DNA from: Rhyacichthys aspro
Taxonomy: Eukaryota; Chordata; Actinopteri; Gobiiformes; Rhyacichthyidae
Direction: 5' to 3'
Length of the DNA: 64,000 nucleotides
Assembly: GCA_036850595.1 (NCBI GenBank)
Contig: CM072153.1
Location: forward strand, 18,928,169-18,992,168
Made by a program: the position numbers and the translations under genes. A model generated the notes under the pieces. The model was not told the origin of the DNA, did not search any database, and saw nothing but the letters and a program-made list of their open reading frames with translations. Below are positions 1-12,256 of the stretch, piece by piece. Each line of letters opens with the position of its first letter. Within the stretch, counting starts at the first letter, position 1.

Positions 1-445
1 AAATGAGACTTTCTAAATCTGCCTTTTTCCATCGGACGTTTTTATTTTAATTTTTTTCTCAAAGCGTGCCTACTCACTGCTGGATCCCGCTGTAAAATAA
101 AAAAAATAAAAAAAATAAATCCCACAATTCCTTGCAGCGCTAAGGCAGACGAGGCTGTGGGCTTCAGTGACTGTGTGTGAGTGCGTTTGTGTGATTGTTG
201 GGCCCACAGTTTTCGAAAGCTGTGCGATCGCCAGTTGATTCCTCGCTGTTCCCGTGTCCAGAGCAATGATGACTTTGATTTTTAGGTTGTGACGATGAAA
301 AATCTTTTTGTAAACAATGTTTTGTGTCCCTCATGATGCTCCCGGTCATTGCATTAATTTCTCTGTCCACTTTTTGTTGTGTTTTTTTGTTCTGTACAGA
401 TGAAAAATGGACAGTTTGTTAATAATAATAAAATCTGCAAGGTTT
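1..445 (+). other. Possible 3' UTR end of an upstream plus-strand gene
   Basis: No exon is recognisable here. The stretch is AT-rich and ends with an AATAAA signal at 427-432, followed by a T/GT-rich segment around 450-475, which is the usual layout of a vertebrate cleavage and polyadenylation site on the plus strand. The gene body would lie to the left of the window, so its identity is unknown. The alternative is an incidental AATAAA in AT-rich intergenic DNA; A-rich runs with further AATAAA-like words occur at 95-120. Confidence 0.3.
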
Positions 446-858
446 CTAAGCTCTTGTCTGCTGTTTCGTGGTCTCACTGGCTGTATTCAAACTGCCTGCT
501 CAGTATAGTATAGATAACATGTATATAAAGTTACTAGATATAGAGTATGATGAATGGTAAAATAGGTTAATTAATGTAGATATTGTCAAAAGGTGGCAGG
601 TAGCACGGTTGGCTGACGGCAAGAAGAGCCCATGTTTTAGTTTTAGTAGCAGCAGCAGTAGCAAAAGTAGTATTTTTATTAGGTGTGGAATGAGTTTCTG
701 AGAGTTTGATAAACTTGAAAAAACTCAAGGCTGTAGTGCTATCATGGTATTGTGGTTACAGCTTTAAGTCCTTTTGATTTTGAGGTAAATGGGCCATACG
801 GAAAAATGGGTATTGTGATATTTGGAAAACACAAAGAATTATTCCAAATAAATGAAGG

Positions 859-916
859 CAGGCATGTAACTTTTAGCCCAAAAATATATATACTCCTTCT
901 GATTTTGATGGTTCTT
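859..916 (+). repeat. Dispersed repeat copy (mate at 33469-33528)
   Basis: This block shares a roughly 58-base diverged segment with 33469-33528. Both carry a CTTTTARCCCAAAAATATATA core followed by a matching ACTC...TTTTGAT...TCT segment. Two copies in direct orientation suggest an old interspersed element of unidentified family. Confidence 0.5.
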
Positions 917-1036
917 TGGCATGAGTCTACTGATATCATGTCTATCTCACTGACACAGTAACCTCAGCTGGACAGACACCTCTAATATAACTTTCTAATG
1001 CCCTGCTGTAGTAACAATACAGTCTATAAAGGGAGA

Positions 1037-1052
1037 AGCGCCCTCTACTGGT
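1037..1052 (-). promoter_or_regulatory. CTCF-like binding motif
   Basis: On the minus strand the site reads CCAGTAGAGGGCGCT, a full match to the vertebrate CTCF core (CCASYAGRKGGCR). Binding is inferred from the motif only. Confidence 0.45.
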
Positions 1053-3469
1053 TAAAAGTTAGTTTCCCTTTAAGGCAGGGCTTTAAACTAACTTTTCACA
1101 GGATGCATTGTTACTGGTCTATTCATAGAGCTACATGAACATTTTATTTTAGATGAAGGACTTTTTAAGAGACACTTTAAATCTACAGGACAGTGGTACT
1201 TCAACACCATTTTTGTGTTGCCGTTTTTGAATAGTCCCACTTATCCTTTCATCCAAAGTTATTACAAAACCCACTGTGCAATTGGATTTAATGTTGTTAT
1301 AGTACAAATGGTTGAGAAGCTATACCAGGCAGAGAAGTGAATAGTACTTTCTAGTCTTGTCTAATATTAAAAGAATAGTATCACCAGTATTTTCCTGTGA
1401 TTAAACTGTGACACTTCAAAACCGTAAAACTAGTCATCTCCTCACGTTGTTGCTCTTTCTCAAATAATATTTTAGGTATGTGCACTTCATGCTACTTAAA
1501 TATCATCTTGAAGTAACTATATTTTAAATGATTATAGATTTTGAGTGCTTTTTTTCTGAATTACCCTGACATACATAGTCATTTGGCTTTAAAACATGCT
1601 CATCATTACAGTAATGCTGCTGTGGCTTTGCTCTTGTCTCTAAATGGATCGACCACACTTACACGCCACAGTACTTTCTTCTGAATAAATGAAGGGATGA
1701 GTCAAGCTAAATGCTACTCAGACTCACAATGAGCTGTACATCATGTGCCTCCGTTTGTTCACCAGAGCTAAGAGTGGAGTCACTGTGGAATGACAATAAT
1801 GTGCGAACACAGTCACATACATGTCAGTTTCTTCTATGACACAATGCCAACAGTGACTTGAGGCACTTCAAAAATGTGCCAGGATAAAAACAGACAAAGA
1901 GTGTCTAAATCGTGTTTATCTGCTGTTGCCTCCAGGAATTGCCCAAGTGCAGTATTTCCATATTTTATTTGGGTTGAGATGTCTCTGTCACAACACGAGG
2001 GCATTCTCTTCATAAATCTGACTTGGCTTTTGAACAATGTATATTATTTATGACATTTTTATATTCTAAGAGCTGTTTTGAACACTTTGCCTTTCCGAAA
2101 GATGGCATGAGACAAAGAGAATGGGGATGGCATGGAGCAAACACGCCTGAGTCAGGATTCAATCACTTCACATTCTGCATTACTCCACCAGGTAACCCAC
2201 TGAGGTGTCACAGTGTGCATGGTTTTGAAGGACATCTGAAAGGAAAGTGTATTCTCTGCACTGTGAAGGTGAAAAAGCAAAAGTTTTGGATGGCTTTACA
2301 CAAATTCAATAACGTATCGCTTGATTATGTATTATCTAGAAGAAATATCATAACATACTTGGTGGGAACATACAGTAGGTATTGCACTCTTTAACAAAGG
2401 CCTTGTCTGATTGATACCAGATCTGAGGTTTTAATCAGTAATTGAGGGTTAAAACACACTCTCTAAAAGAAATAAACTCCGCTCTCACCAGTTTACTCTA
2501 GAATTGAAGTCCAAAGAACAAGCAACAAAACTTCTGCTTTCAAAACTATGTCCAGATGTCTTTTCTAAACCCTTTATTGGATTATTCCACTGATTGAAAA
2601 ACAAATTTTTGAAAACCTTACAAACAGAACAATAACTATTTTAAATGTTGTAGGTCATTTTAGTAAAACGTCAGTCTTTTTTGGGCTACATGAGATTATT
2701 GTGCTAAAAATGTCAATGGTAAAACATCATGGTAAAGACGTTACATTTATTTCTTAGAGTGGAAGACTTCCCTGAGAGGATATCTATCCCAGAGGATTGG
2801 ACTTCTAATTTAATTGTATTTTAGGTTCATCGGGTTCATCATCAGTGTCCAGACAAAGATGTATGCACACAAACTAATAGAGCAATAATACATACATTAT
2901 TCAGAAGTAATCTATGTAAGAAGGATGTAAACGTGTTTATTTCATTCATACAACCACCTGGGATTTTTCATTTCTGGCGCACGTCTCTGGGAAAAGCTTT
3001 GTGTATATCTTCACACTATAGCTCCAGACGTTGCTGCTTAATTTAAACATAGAAAAAGGATGCTCTAGAAGCTAAAAGTAGAAAGTCTCAAGTCCAAAAC
3101 AGTGTGTAATGTCATGTTCTGGATGTCTGCCCGAGTGGTCCGCTCTATGTTATGTGTCATGTGAGTTTCGTGTCTTGTCCGCCGCGTGGGAACCGTCTGA
3201 GTCTACATACATGACCCTCGCTCGGCGTTCGTGTGTGCTCTGTCTGCTCTGTGGGGGCTGGAGGCCGTCTCACAGACCCGTGATAGATTCTTCAGTCCGA
3301 CAGAGACTAAAACACGAGCACCTCGCGGCTCTCATCACTAACACTGAACAAAACGCTCCACTCTGAACGGCAGACGTCTCAGCGGCTTAACACAAGTTCA
3401 CATCAGGATTTATAGAGTTTCACAGAAAACAGAGGAGACAGTAAAGCTGCACATGGACTGGTCATTGTG

Positions 3470-5270
3470 TTTATTTAATGTCAGCGGAGACATTTAGCTG
3501 TAAAATTAGACAAAACAAAGAAGAAATTACATGAAATATCCAAAAATATTGTAAAAACTGCTTAAAAGCCCAAGATACATACATAGAATAAAAAGCGAAT
3601 TAAAATGAAAACAAATTCAAGTCAATAATATTCAATTTTGAATAAACTGTTGTGATAATTTTCCTAAAACCAGTTCAAATATGTGGCACAATCAAATAAT
3701 AAATTAAAAATTGCACTTATGTGTGGACACCTGTGTGCACTGATGATAATATGCCCTGTCATTTCAAAATTGACTTTTACTTCATTATTTTTATTACTAT
3801 TAGACTAGATTGTACCAATTCCTCACTATTTAATACATACACAGATTTTAAATAATACAGATATTTGAAAACAGACATTATACAACCATGTGACTTTAAA
3901 AAAAAAGTGTCTATAAGCAAATGTTAGAGCTACACACATTATACACACAACACAAATGTCCTATATATATATATCCCTATACTGGATATAGTATATGAAT
4001 AAACTGCATATAACATTGCTAAAGATTATAAAAATGAAGAAGCACACTTACAATAAAATATATTCTTATAGTTTCATAAAAAAGCGATACAGTAAATGAC
4101 CAATAAAAGGCACAAACAGTGGTTCGACACACCTCCCCTTTACACTTAATAGACCCTTAAGACAATGGGTGATTAAATTGAATAGCATTTTATATAAATA
4201 TGTTTTATTTATGATTTACTGCAGCATCATTTTAAAAGCTATGGCCCCAAATTCCAAACATTAACATGAACCACCGTTATCATTTCTCCCTAAAGGCACA
4301 GAAATCATTCAGTTCCACTTGCTCAACAACATCCTCAGGCCTTTTCCTGCAACGAGCCCCAAAGCCAAACTCCTACAGGACGATAACTTAACCCTAGAGG
4401 CCAAAAAGTGAGAATAAACCCAACGTTAGACATAAATACTACTCCTCTTCTCACAGGGCACTGGTATGTACCGCTCAGCACAGTGTCTTTATTCTATACT
4501 ACAAAAAACAATTATATTCAAAATTATTCACTATTCATTACATATTATTAATGGACATTTATTATGCACCTGGATCTCATATGTTGTAGTATAGCACCTG
4601 TGCCTTTAAGCCCCTCCCTCTGAGCCCATTCTGCTGTGATTGGGGTCATTAATTATTGTCTAACTGAAACAAATCCATGCTTTTTGGAGCATACGCTACA
4701 CTGCCCACTAACCCCTTCCTCTTCTTGAACAACACTAACCTACACCGACAGTTTTTTTGACAGATCAAGTGTCCATACTCCTGACTTTGAGCACTGAGCA
4801 GAACAATATCAAACACTGTAGACATTGTCCTGTCAGCAGTTTTACACATGATCTGAAATGCATTTTGGGGCAGATGCCATTTTTGGTTGCAGTACCGTGG
4901 ATGGCCACTGGGGTCAAAGTCTCCGTAGTCTCACACATTCACTGTAGAGGTTTTCTTTAACTGGTAAATAATAAAACTAATAAACTTATGCCACTGTGGT
5001 CATTAGGGAACTTTAGAGAATAGGCATAGGCTTGTATATTGTGACTTGATTACATCACTTTGTAACAGGCTTAAATTAAGTATTATGTGGATAAATGTCA
5101 CGTATGGCTCAGACTTTGCAACTTTGCCGATCATTTCCATAAATAAAAGCTATGTGAAGACAAAGCAGGAAAAATAAACTGAAGCAAAGTCAGTATATCA
5201 GCTTTTTTCAAAGAAATGCCGCTGAAATCTCTTAAACCCTGATCACCCTCTGACTCTCCCGGTCCTGCCT
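3470..5270 (-). other. fbln7: Probable fbln7 3' UTR region
   Basis: This is the non-coding sequence directly downstream of the fbln7 stop codon on the minus strand. Several minus-strand AATAAA words (plus-strand TTTATT) occur, among them 4486-4491 and 3470-3475, so the 3' end could be at either. No other gene is visible between 3400 and 5270. The exact cleavage site cannot be fixed without transcript data. Confidence 0.35.
4575..4665 (+). repeat. Dispersed repeat copy with AAGCCCCTCCC core
   Basis: The segment with TTAAGCCCCTCCCTCTGAGC followed by a TTCTG..GTGATTGG element resembles 9135-9195, which has TTAAGCCCCTCCCCTCCTAC followed by ATTCTGATTGG. The pair looks like diverged copies of one interspersed element of unknown family. 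Confidence 0.35.
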
Positions 5271-8200
5271 CTAAAACTCGTACGGAGAGACGAACAGCGT
5301 GACTTTGGTGAGGTACCGTCCCAGCAGGGTGTTACGCTCCAGTTCGCTCATCTCCACCTCGGCCTCCAGAGCGGCGGGGCCTTTGATGGGCGTCACCAGG
5401 AGGAGCGTGCCCGTCTGCCGTCCCGAACGCTGCACGCTGAAGTGGCCCCTCCCTCGGCCCCCGCCCAGACCGAAACGCAGCGTGTCCCCCAGCACTCGGG
5501 CCGCGGAAACTCTGAAGAGCACACGAGGGGCCGACAGGTTGGACACCACCGACAGGAAGTGGAAGGAGATGGAGCTCGGGGCCTGAGAGCACGCCTTGTC
5601 TCCGAACATACAGGGGTTCCTCTCACAGCGCCTGCCAAGACAAAAATACATAACATAGGTCTCACATTATACATAACATTAAAATTCTTTCTTGTCATGA
5701 GCAAACCTGGCCAGCCATCCCATTAGATTTCCAGCGGACTCATAATAAACTGTCTTTGGACGCAATTGGATCAGAGAAAGTGTTGTATGAAGCCCATCTT
5801 ATTTTACATACATGTCCACGCTGGTCCCACAGAATTTGTATAAAGAGATAATGGCTGGGAACGGATTCCAGAGATAAGAAAACCTTTGTAATGGGTATGG
5901 CTGGCCAGGCTTGTGATCTGGTGACGCATAGGCCTCAGTAGGCAGGAGATTGGGTTCAGAAGAAGACAATTGTCAGTCATAATAGCTATAATTTTCCCAT
6001 TAACTGATCATTTTGCTTTTCTATAAATGTTTTCTGTCACTCTGTGAAATACAAAAACAAAACAGCTGTAGGAATAAATCAATCTACCACTTAGGTCTCT
6101 GTGTAATCATAATTTTTGAAAGTTTCACGCCTCTGAATCCGCCGACAGGAGCCTGACGGTCCCAGATGAACGTCGAGAGCCAACCCTCAGTCTGCCGTCC
6201 AGCCCTGTTTTCGGCTCAGGACGGTCCCGTAATGATGGGTGCAGAGGGAAGTGGAGGTAGAGCTCATTGTTTTCACCTCTCCTCCTCTCTGCCACTGTCA
6301 TTCACACGTTATCTTGGTGTCGTTTGGGGTTTGTCTATTGTTTTATTTTGCAAACGTTCATTCTTTTGCCTCCTGCTTCGTCTGCAGTTTCATTGTGCGT
6401 CTAAAATGGGACATCATTGTTTGACACAAAGAAGCTCAAGTGACATCCTGCACTGTTTGCTGCCAAGCTTTGTAACGAGGCAAGTCTGAAATCTTGTAAC
6501 CATTCCATATTTCAGTGTGACTTACATTTAATATTAAGCTTTCCCAAGTGTTTTGCACATTTGTGTCTTCATTTGTGTTCCTATCGACTAAAGGTTCATT
6601 TCTACAGCGTAATGACTGGATAAATGGTCCTTGTCCCATGTGTTCAAACTTACATGGGCGACGTCTTGATGTAGGTGGCGTTTTTCATGTTGGGACACTC
6701 CACCTTGACACACTGAAACCCTCCGTAGGTGTTCACACAGATCTGATCCGAGGAGCAGTTGTGCATCCGGTTTTCACACTCATCAATGTCTGAACGAGGA
6801 GACAGCAGAGAGAAAGTCACAACTCGAAGTCTAGACATCTTAGAAGTCTACGTAAGTGACCCTTGAACTGTGACCTGAGCAGCTGCGTCCGTCTCCGGAG
6901 AGGTCGTATCCGGAGGGACAGTAGCAGTGGAAGCTGCCGGGAGTGTTGACGCACTGATGGACACAGAGGCGTCCGGGCTGCCCCAGAGGGAACAGGAGGC
7001 ACTCGTCGATGTCTGCAACAAACAGCTCTGTCACTCATCGACACTCAGAAAACATGAGGGGAAAAATAGGTAGAGTCGAAACACATACATATAGCCATTA
7101 ATTTAAAAAATGAAATTGAGCGAATTTAGCCTCAAATAAAACTAATTATAATTAGTTTTATTTTTATTTTTATTACTTACCAGCTTTTCCCACAGGCTAT
7201 CAAAGTTTTTTGTTTCAAGAAAAACAAACAATAAAAGTTTTGTAAGAAGAGAAATCTTATACAATCATAAGAAAAAAATAAAAAATTATATATGTATTTA
7301 TTAATTTAACTATAAATTTTTGTTTAAAAGTGGGGCCCCTGTTGATGAACTGTGCTCTAGTATTTACTTTTGAATATAGACACTGAATGAAGATAATAAC
7401 TTTAAAGTCTAATATCCACTCAATCGTTGACAACTCTGTGTATATAGTTAAAAAGGTAAAACTAGAGCTACTATATTTTTTTTCTCAAATGTGATTTATC
7501 TCTTTTAGCGTAACTCTTACTACTTCCACTATGCCAGTCTCTTTGAGGAGGTTTTATTTTTCTTTTATTCAAGTCAATTAACAGCTGTATTAACCAACTC
7601 TCCAATATTTTTCTTCTGGCTTTTAGTTTACATCAGAGTAAAGGTTAAATTGATGCTCTAGGTCTCTGTATTTAAGCTAAATATAGATGTTTCAAAGTGT
7701 GACATTGTGCAAGTCTTCAATTTTATAGACTTTTTTTTGATTCAATGCTTCATTATTGTCTTTGGAGGGAATGCTTTCTGATCCATACATTGTTTGTTGC
7801 AGTATCATTTCATCGTATCATCATCATCACCTTGGGGGACAAGGGCTGTTTCCATTTTTGGACTGAGGTTAAATAAGTTATGGGTCACTGAACATTACCT
7901 GTGCAGATGTTGTTGTCCCGGCCCGAGATGGTGAACCCCACGTCACAGGTGCAGCGTGTGGATCCCAGGAAGTGAGTGCAGTGAGACGGACGGACCGAGG
8001 AGAGGGGGGCCGAGGTCGTAGGGGACGATGAAAGAGGAGAGGGTGATGCTACGGATGAAGAGGAGGAGGAGGATGAAGACGCAGACAGAGCAGCGGACAA
8101 AGGGAAGGAGGAGACGGATGAAGCTCCTGAAGTAAAGAACGGCAGGGAGTTTGTGCTGGTGTTGAAACCTAAAGGAGAAATGACAGTTATGCTCCTTGTC

Positions 8201-10493
8201 AATTACTGAATGACAAGGAGCACTGTTTACTTGTTATTACATGAATATGAGCCTGACCTAGTACAAAATACAGCTTAATTCGATTTGTACAAGACTCTTT
8301 TACTCTCTGTGGCCTAAAATAAACAACCAAAGCTTCCCACACAAAAGACAGACAGGTACAATTAGTTCACAAAAATAGGATACAGGATAAGAGCACTGGA
8401 CTCACGCTGACACATGGGCTGCTGTCCGCTCCACTTCAGAGACTCCAGACAAACCCGAGTGCGAGGGCCAATCAGCTCGTAGCCTGGTTTACACAGGAAG
8501 TGGACCTCGTGACCGACACCAAACACACGGCCCAGTCTGCGTCCGTGGGCAGGGGGCTCCAGTTTGGGACAGGTCACTGTTAAAACAGAGATAATTCAGT
8601 TTTGAGCTTTTATCAACTTGTACTTTATCAATTTAAAAGTATAATAATCTTTTTTATAGGCTTGACACTGATTTCATGGGATGTAAGGTACTACTGAACA
8701 ATATTGGGATGTTTATCATCACTATACTATACCTAACAACTATATGACAACTATGCTCAACAAAATTCTTATTATATACTCAGTCTCTTACTGTTTTTGC
8801 CTGCTCTAAAAAAGGCCATAGTGCTGTTGTGCAGAGCGCCGAGTTTCTTCTTGAGGGACCTCAGACCCTGTTGGTACGACGCCTCTTGGACCGCCAGCAT
8901 CTTCTGCATCTGCCGCAGTGAGTTCAGCAGATCCTGAGTGGACGAACACTCCTGGGGTCGAGGACACGAGAGGTGAGCCAAGTCAAGAAAATGTTTATAT
9001 CAGAGTCAAGTCTGTCCAGTTAATCACTCTGTCTCTCCCATAAAACATGGTAAGTGTGCAATGTTGGGTTTTAACACATTTTTTTTGCTTCAAAACCTTG
9101 AACAATCATCAGTCTTTAACACAAGTTTTAGAGTATGTGTCCTTAAGCCCCTCCCCTCCTACGCTTGGACCATTCTGATTGGTTAAATGGCCTGCCCTTT
9201 ACAGCCTCAGAGACATTTTAGCTCTTCTTCTTCCTTTTACAATCCTCTGAAGTCTGTCCTGTGTGTATGTCCAGTGAGGTTTTCGGGGCCGACACATGGG
9301 TGACAATTGGACGAGAGCCCAGCGCTGACCTCACACCGACGCCTCAAACACGGAGCTCAACACAAAGCCACTGTCACATAATTCAACTCTGAGTTTTTAC
9401 ACTGGAGCCGTTTGAGGGAGGTTCATGTGGTTCGTTGTAACACTGACATCTTGATGATTTTACAGAAAGAGAAAAAGTGAGAAAAATGTGTACTTTTCTG
9501 CTGTTTCTAAACATTTAAATCAAAATCATAAAGACGAGTTAAAGAAATGTGTTAAATCTTATTGGTTGTAAGTATTGACAGCTTATATTCAACGATACTG
9601 GCTCTAATCCAGCTCCTCATAAGAATAAGCATTTGACAGTTAATGAATGTAAGGGATTGCAAAAATAACAAACACCTAAAACACAAGAAATTTACAGTTT
9701 GGAGGCTCATGGTACAGTTTCTGTTGCAGACATTAGAGACGCTCAAAATGTTTAGGATCTACAGTAATTGCAGATCCACATTTTAAAACCTAAATTAAAA
9801 CCATGTCCCTACTTTTTGTACTATTTTATCTTCAGGGTTGACACATAAAACAGACCATCTAATTTGCATCCCCACTTCATTTTATAATATAGTAAAAGCA
9901 CTAATATAACATGCAAATTTTGTATCTCTTCATTTGTAATATTTGAATGTTGTGGTCATGCATTTAAAACGTGATGGGAATCAGATTGAGTCCTGAACCA
10001 ATAGTTGGAGACACTGTTGTAGAGAAAAATACTCACCAATTGTATTCAAACCATTTTCAGATCAAATTTGTAACTACTTTCTAATTTTACTGTTATATTT
10101 TATTGCAAATTCTTCTTTGAAATTCACTGCTCAAAGGTTTTCACAAATAAGCAGTGGCTCAACCTTGGTTCCTGAGCTAGTGTTTTGTAGAGAAAAAAGC
10201 TATTAGCACACTTTCAATCATTTTCAGTGTCACTATGTTTATTGTATTGAAGATACTATATCATATTAGTTTATCAGTATAGTACTAATGCATTTATTAT
10301 CGCAAAAAAGTCTGATTTTATGAAGATTGAAACATTTTATTGCAGCAATCCACATAATGTTAACCTGTAAATTCACTGTAAATGAATTACTACATTCTTT
10401 GATGTGATTCATTTATATTAGTCTCACCTGAGCTGATGAAGAGGACACATGATGAAGGCACAGCACCACGAAAATCACACAGAAAATCTTCAT
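5271..10493 (-). CDS. fbln7: Fibulin-7 (7 coding exons)
   Basis: Secreted extracellular-matrix and cell-adhesion glycoprotein of the fibulin family. Coding exons in transcript order are 10493-10428, 8951-8792, 8576-8406, 8168-7899, 7012-6875, 6789-6654 and 5631-5271. All junctions are GT-AG and in frame, giving 433 aa (human is about 439). Residues 1-22 are a signal peptide (MKIFCVIFVVLCLHH...). Residues 25-70 form an amphipathic coiled coil. A sushi/CCP domain spans about 77-131. A Ser/Thr-rich segment covers 133-195 and leads into a four-cysteine EGF remnant. Two calcium-binding EGF domains begin with DIDEC at about 223 and 269; the first has the CVNTPGSFHCYC hydroxylation motif. The fibulin C-terminal module (314-433) starts at RCERNPCMFGDKAC and ends VTLFVSPYEF. 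Sequons are visible at N64 (NST) and N75 (NMT). Oddity: the EGF module that follows the sushi domain in the human protein is absent; the sushi exon splices in frame straight to the Ser-rich exon. The start is the only ATG that gives a signal peptide. Confidence 0.95.
7893..8168 (-). other. fbln7: fbln7 exon 4: Ser/Thr-rich tract plus truncated EGF
   Basis: Coding exon 7899-8168 (with its donor just below) encodes about 60 residues dominated by Ser, Thr, Pro and Ala, including a run of eight Ser around 8052-8090 built from TCC/TCT-type codons, so on the plus strand it looks like a GGA/GAG purine repeat. It ends in HC-THFLGSTRC-TC-DVGF...NNIC, only four of the six EGF cysteines. The human exon at this position is also cysteine-poor but far less Ser-rich. 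The tract may be O-glycosylated and is prone to length change. Confidence 0.8.
9135..9195 (+). repeat. Dispersed repeat copy with AAGCCCCTCCC core
   Basis: Partner of 4575-4665, in the same orientation, within fbln7 intron 1. The remaining part of this intron (8952-10427) shows no exon or recognisable element. Confidence 0.35.
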
Positions 10494-10760
10494 TTTTTGG
10501 AGAGCCTCCATCTTCAGAAACCTGCTGCGTCCCGACTTTCTCCAGAACTAAACCATCTCCTGATCGCCTGCTTCTTTTCGAGTGCACTTGCCAAATTTCT
10601 CCCTCCTCCTCCTCCTCCTCCTTCCCCCTTCTCTCTCCCACTCTTGTCTTGTTCTTGTCTCGGTCAAAAGAGGAGAGACCAAATCCACATCTGGAAAAAG
10701 CTTTCACTTTTTTCATCCATCAGCATTTCCACAAATAGACGGGTCAAATTATAAGGAGCA
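10494..10760 (-). promoter_or_regulatory. fbln7: fbln7 5' UTR and proximal upstream region
   Basis: This lies immediately upstream of the fbln7 ATG on the minus strand. It contains a pyrimidine-rich tract on the plus strand (about 10590-10640, CTC/TCC repeats), so the transcript would be GGA-rich. Overlapping open frames on both strands are a product of this low-complexity tract. No TATA box was recognised and the transcription start is not defined. Confidence 0.4.
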
Positions 10761-11339
10761 GTCAGCTGGCTGCGGTGTCTTTTAATCAACTTTCACGCAA
10801 CAAAGCAGCGACATTTTCGTCTGTTTGAAATCTCTGCCCCAAACTCAGGAATGTGGCTCGTGCTCCAATTACACTGCGGCTGTAAACTTCTACTTTTTTT
10901 GAAACCCTCCTCATGTTGCGGGATAATGTCGTGTGGCTCCTAAATGACAGGGCAGCCATGTTTCCTCGTCTCTCCCTGGATTACCCCCTCCGAGAGCTGG
11001 GTCGACCCTGAAAGCCTTGTTACAAGTCGAAACGTTAACTTAAATAAACCCAAAGTCATATACAAAGAATGATAATGGCAGAGTGTAAACATAATGTCCT
11101 ATAGGAATGTTACAGCTGCTATATGTAAAAAGATTTCCAAGAAAAGTAAAGAGTTGGAGGATTACAGAGGGCTAAATTTGTCTTAAAGAAGTACTGAGTC
11201 AAGAGTTTCCTGTGAGATTCCCAAAAGTCTTATGGGACATGGCATAATAGTCACGTCTGCGATTCATAAAACATAAAGCATGAGACACAACTATGTATCT
11301 CCCAGTGCATTAAACATGAAAAGGACATCCTAAAAATGT

Positions 11340-11575
11340 GGAAATATTTCACAAAGTGCACACTAAAAACTACAGGTTGGTTTAGGAGGGAGAGTATGTC
11401 CAAAAGCCAGAAGGTTGGTGGTTCAATCCTGGTCCACACTCCTCTGTTAGCACCACCGATGAATGAAGAAGTACTTTTTTTGTTTTTTTTTTTAGAGAAA
11501 ATGGGTGGACAGATGCTAAATATAAAGTGATTTGAGTGAAAGCATTTCTCGAAAAGCACTGTTTATGTTTAGCCT
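11340..11575 (+). repeat. Diverged teleost repeat with tRNA-like box
   Basis: The segment includes AGGTTGGTGGTTCAATCCTGG, which resembles a pol III B box context, and ends with a degenerate AAAGTGATTTGAGTG...CGAAAAGCACTGTTTA motif. The latter resembles the common teleost repeat ending (AAGCGCTTTGAGT...AGAAAAGCGCTATATAA). I infer an old SINE or non-autonomous element; the family is unresolved. Confidence 0.45.
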
Positions 11576-11639
11576 TTTACAGAGTTCAGCACAAATAGAA
11601 TTAAAAAGGGCTTGTATCTAAAGTGTGTTTGTTCAAAGT

Positions 11640-11960
11640 GCACAGAACAGTTTAACTTTACTTTATTGTCATTATTGTCCACTGTTCAGATGGTGTCTAT
11701 ATAGCCTTTTATCAGTGTGAGAGTTACTGTCATTCTGCTGCTGCTGACAGGAACGCTCTGAATCGAGAGGTTAGATCTGCATGAACAGACATCATGAAAG
11801 ATCCATCCCATCCAGAACTGTTCACACCCTTCCCTTCAGGTAGAAACCATCCTCAAACCCAAAACAACAGGGCTAAAACACAGCTTCTTCCCAGATGCTG
11901 TAAGTCTGAAGAACTCTTCTCTATTGGTCCATGAAAGCTCACAACTCCATCTAGAAAGTA
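11640..11960 (+). mobile_element. Decayed non-LTR retrotransposon 3' fragment
   Basis: The plus strand reads like the C-terminal end of a LINE reverse transcriptase ORF: a TTCACACCCTTCCCTTCAGG stretch (Leu-Pro-Ser-Gly-Arg type), then AACAACAGGGCTAAAACACAGCTTCTTCCCAGATGCTGT (about 11862-11900), corresponding to the R/K-N-S-F-F-P-x-A motif, with frameshifts and stops throughout. A minus-strand relative occurs near 15570-15665. The clade (Rex/L2/CR1-like) cannot be fixed by eye. Confidence 0.5.
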
Positions 11961-12240
11961 GTTGAGTTAGAATTGGCACTTTCTAAATTCATCTTTGTGG
12001 AGCAAACATGAGTCATTGTGGAAGAGCACGAACTTTAGATTGGACGTTGGATAGCATTGTACTGTTGCTGCCATTCAATACTGCGTAGTCCCTTAGAGTG
12101 CAAGAAATAAAAGATTAAAATTAAAATTAGCTGTAAATTAAGAGCAAGAATGCAGAAAAAAAGCTCATGGACGTTTACCTCCTCTGGTTTGCTGTAGTTC
12201 CCTTTATCACAAAGTAAAGTTTAAGACAAACATCTGACGT

Positions 12241-12256
12241 CCACTAGAGGGAGCTG
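12241..12256 (+). promoter_or_regulatory. Weak CTCF-like motif
   Basis: CCACTAGAGGGAGCTG matches the CTCF core except at the GGC step, where it has GGA. It is therefore only a partial match. Confidence 0.2.

Larger units (their letters stand above)
446..3400. other. Non-coding stretch, no gene recognised
   Basis: Open frames at 752-961, 2023-2394 and 3109-3366 show no domain, no flanking splice logic and no familiar protein. The block contains a CTCF-like motif (1037-1052) and one copy of a dispersed repeat (859-916). A locally CpG-richer patch lies at about 3110-3340. Otherwise it looks like ordinary AT-rich teleost intergenic DNA. Confidence 0.5.

Noticed and set aside
2023..2394. 123-aa plus-strand ORF
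   Set aside because: No recognisable family, no periodic codon bias visible, no flanking gene structure.
3109..3366. 85-aa Cys/Ser-rich ORF in a CpG-richer patch
   Set aside because: Looks peptide-like but has no signal peptide or domain, and similar patches arise from decayed repeats.
5299..5726. Several 86-103 aa ORFs on both strands
   Set aside because: They are shadows of the GC-rich last exon of fbln7 in other frames.
10390..10785. 100-108 aa ORFs over the fbln7 first exon
   Set aside because: They come from the pyrimidine-rich 5' UTR; the real coding part is only the 22-codon exon 10428-10493.
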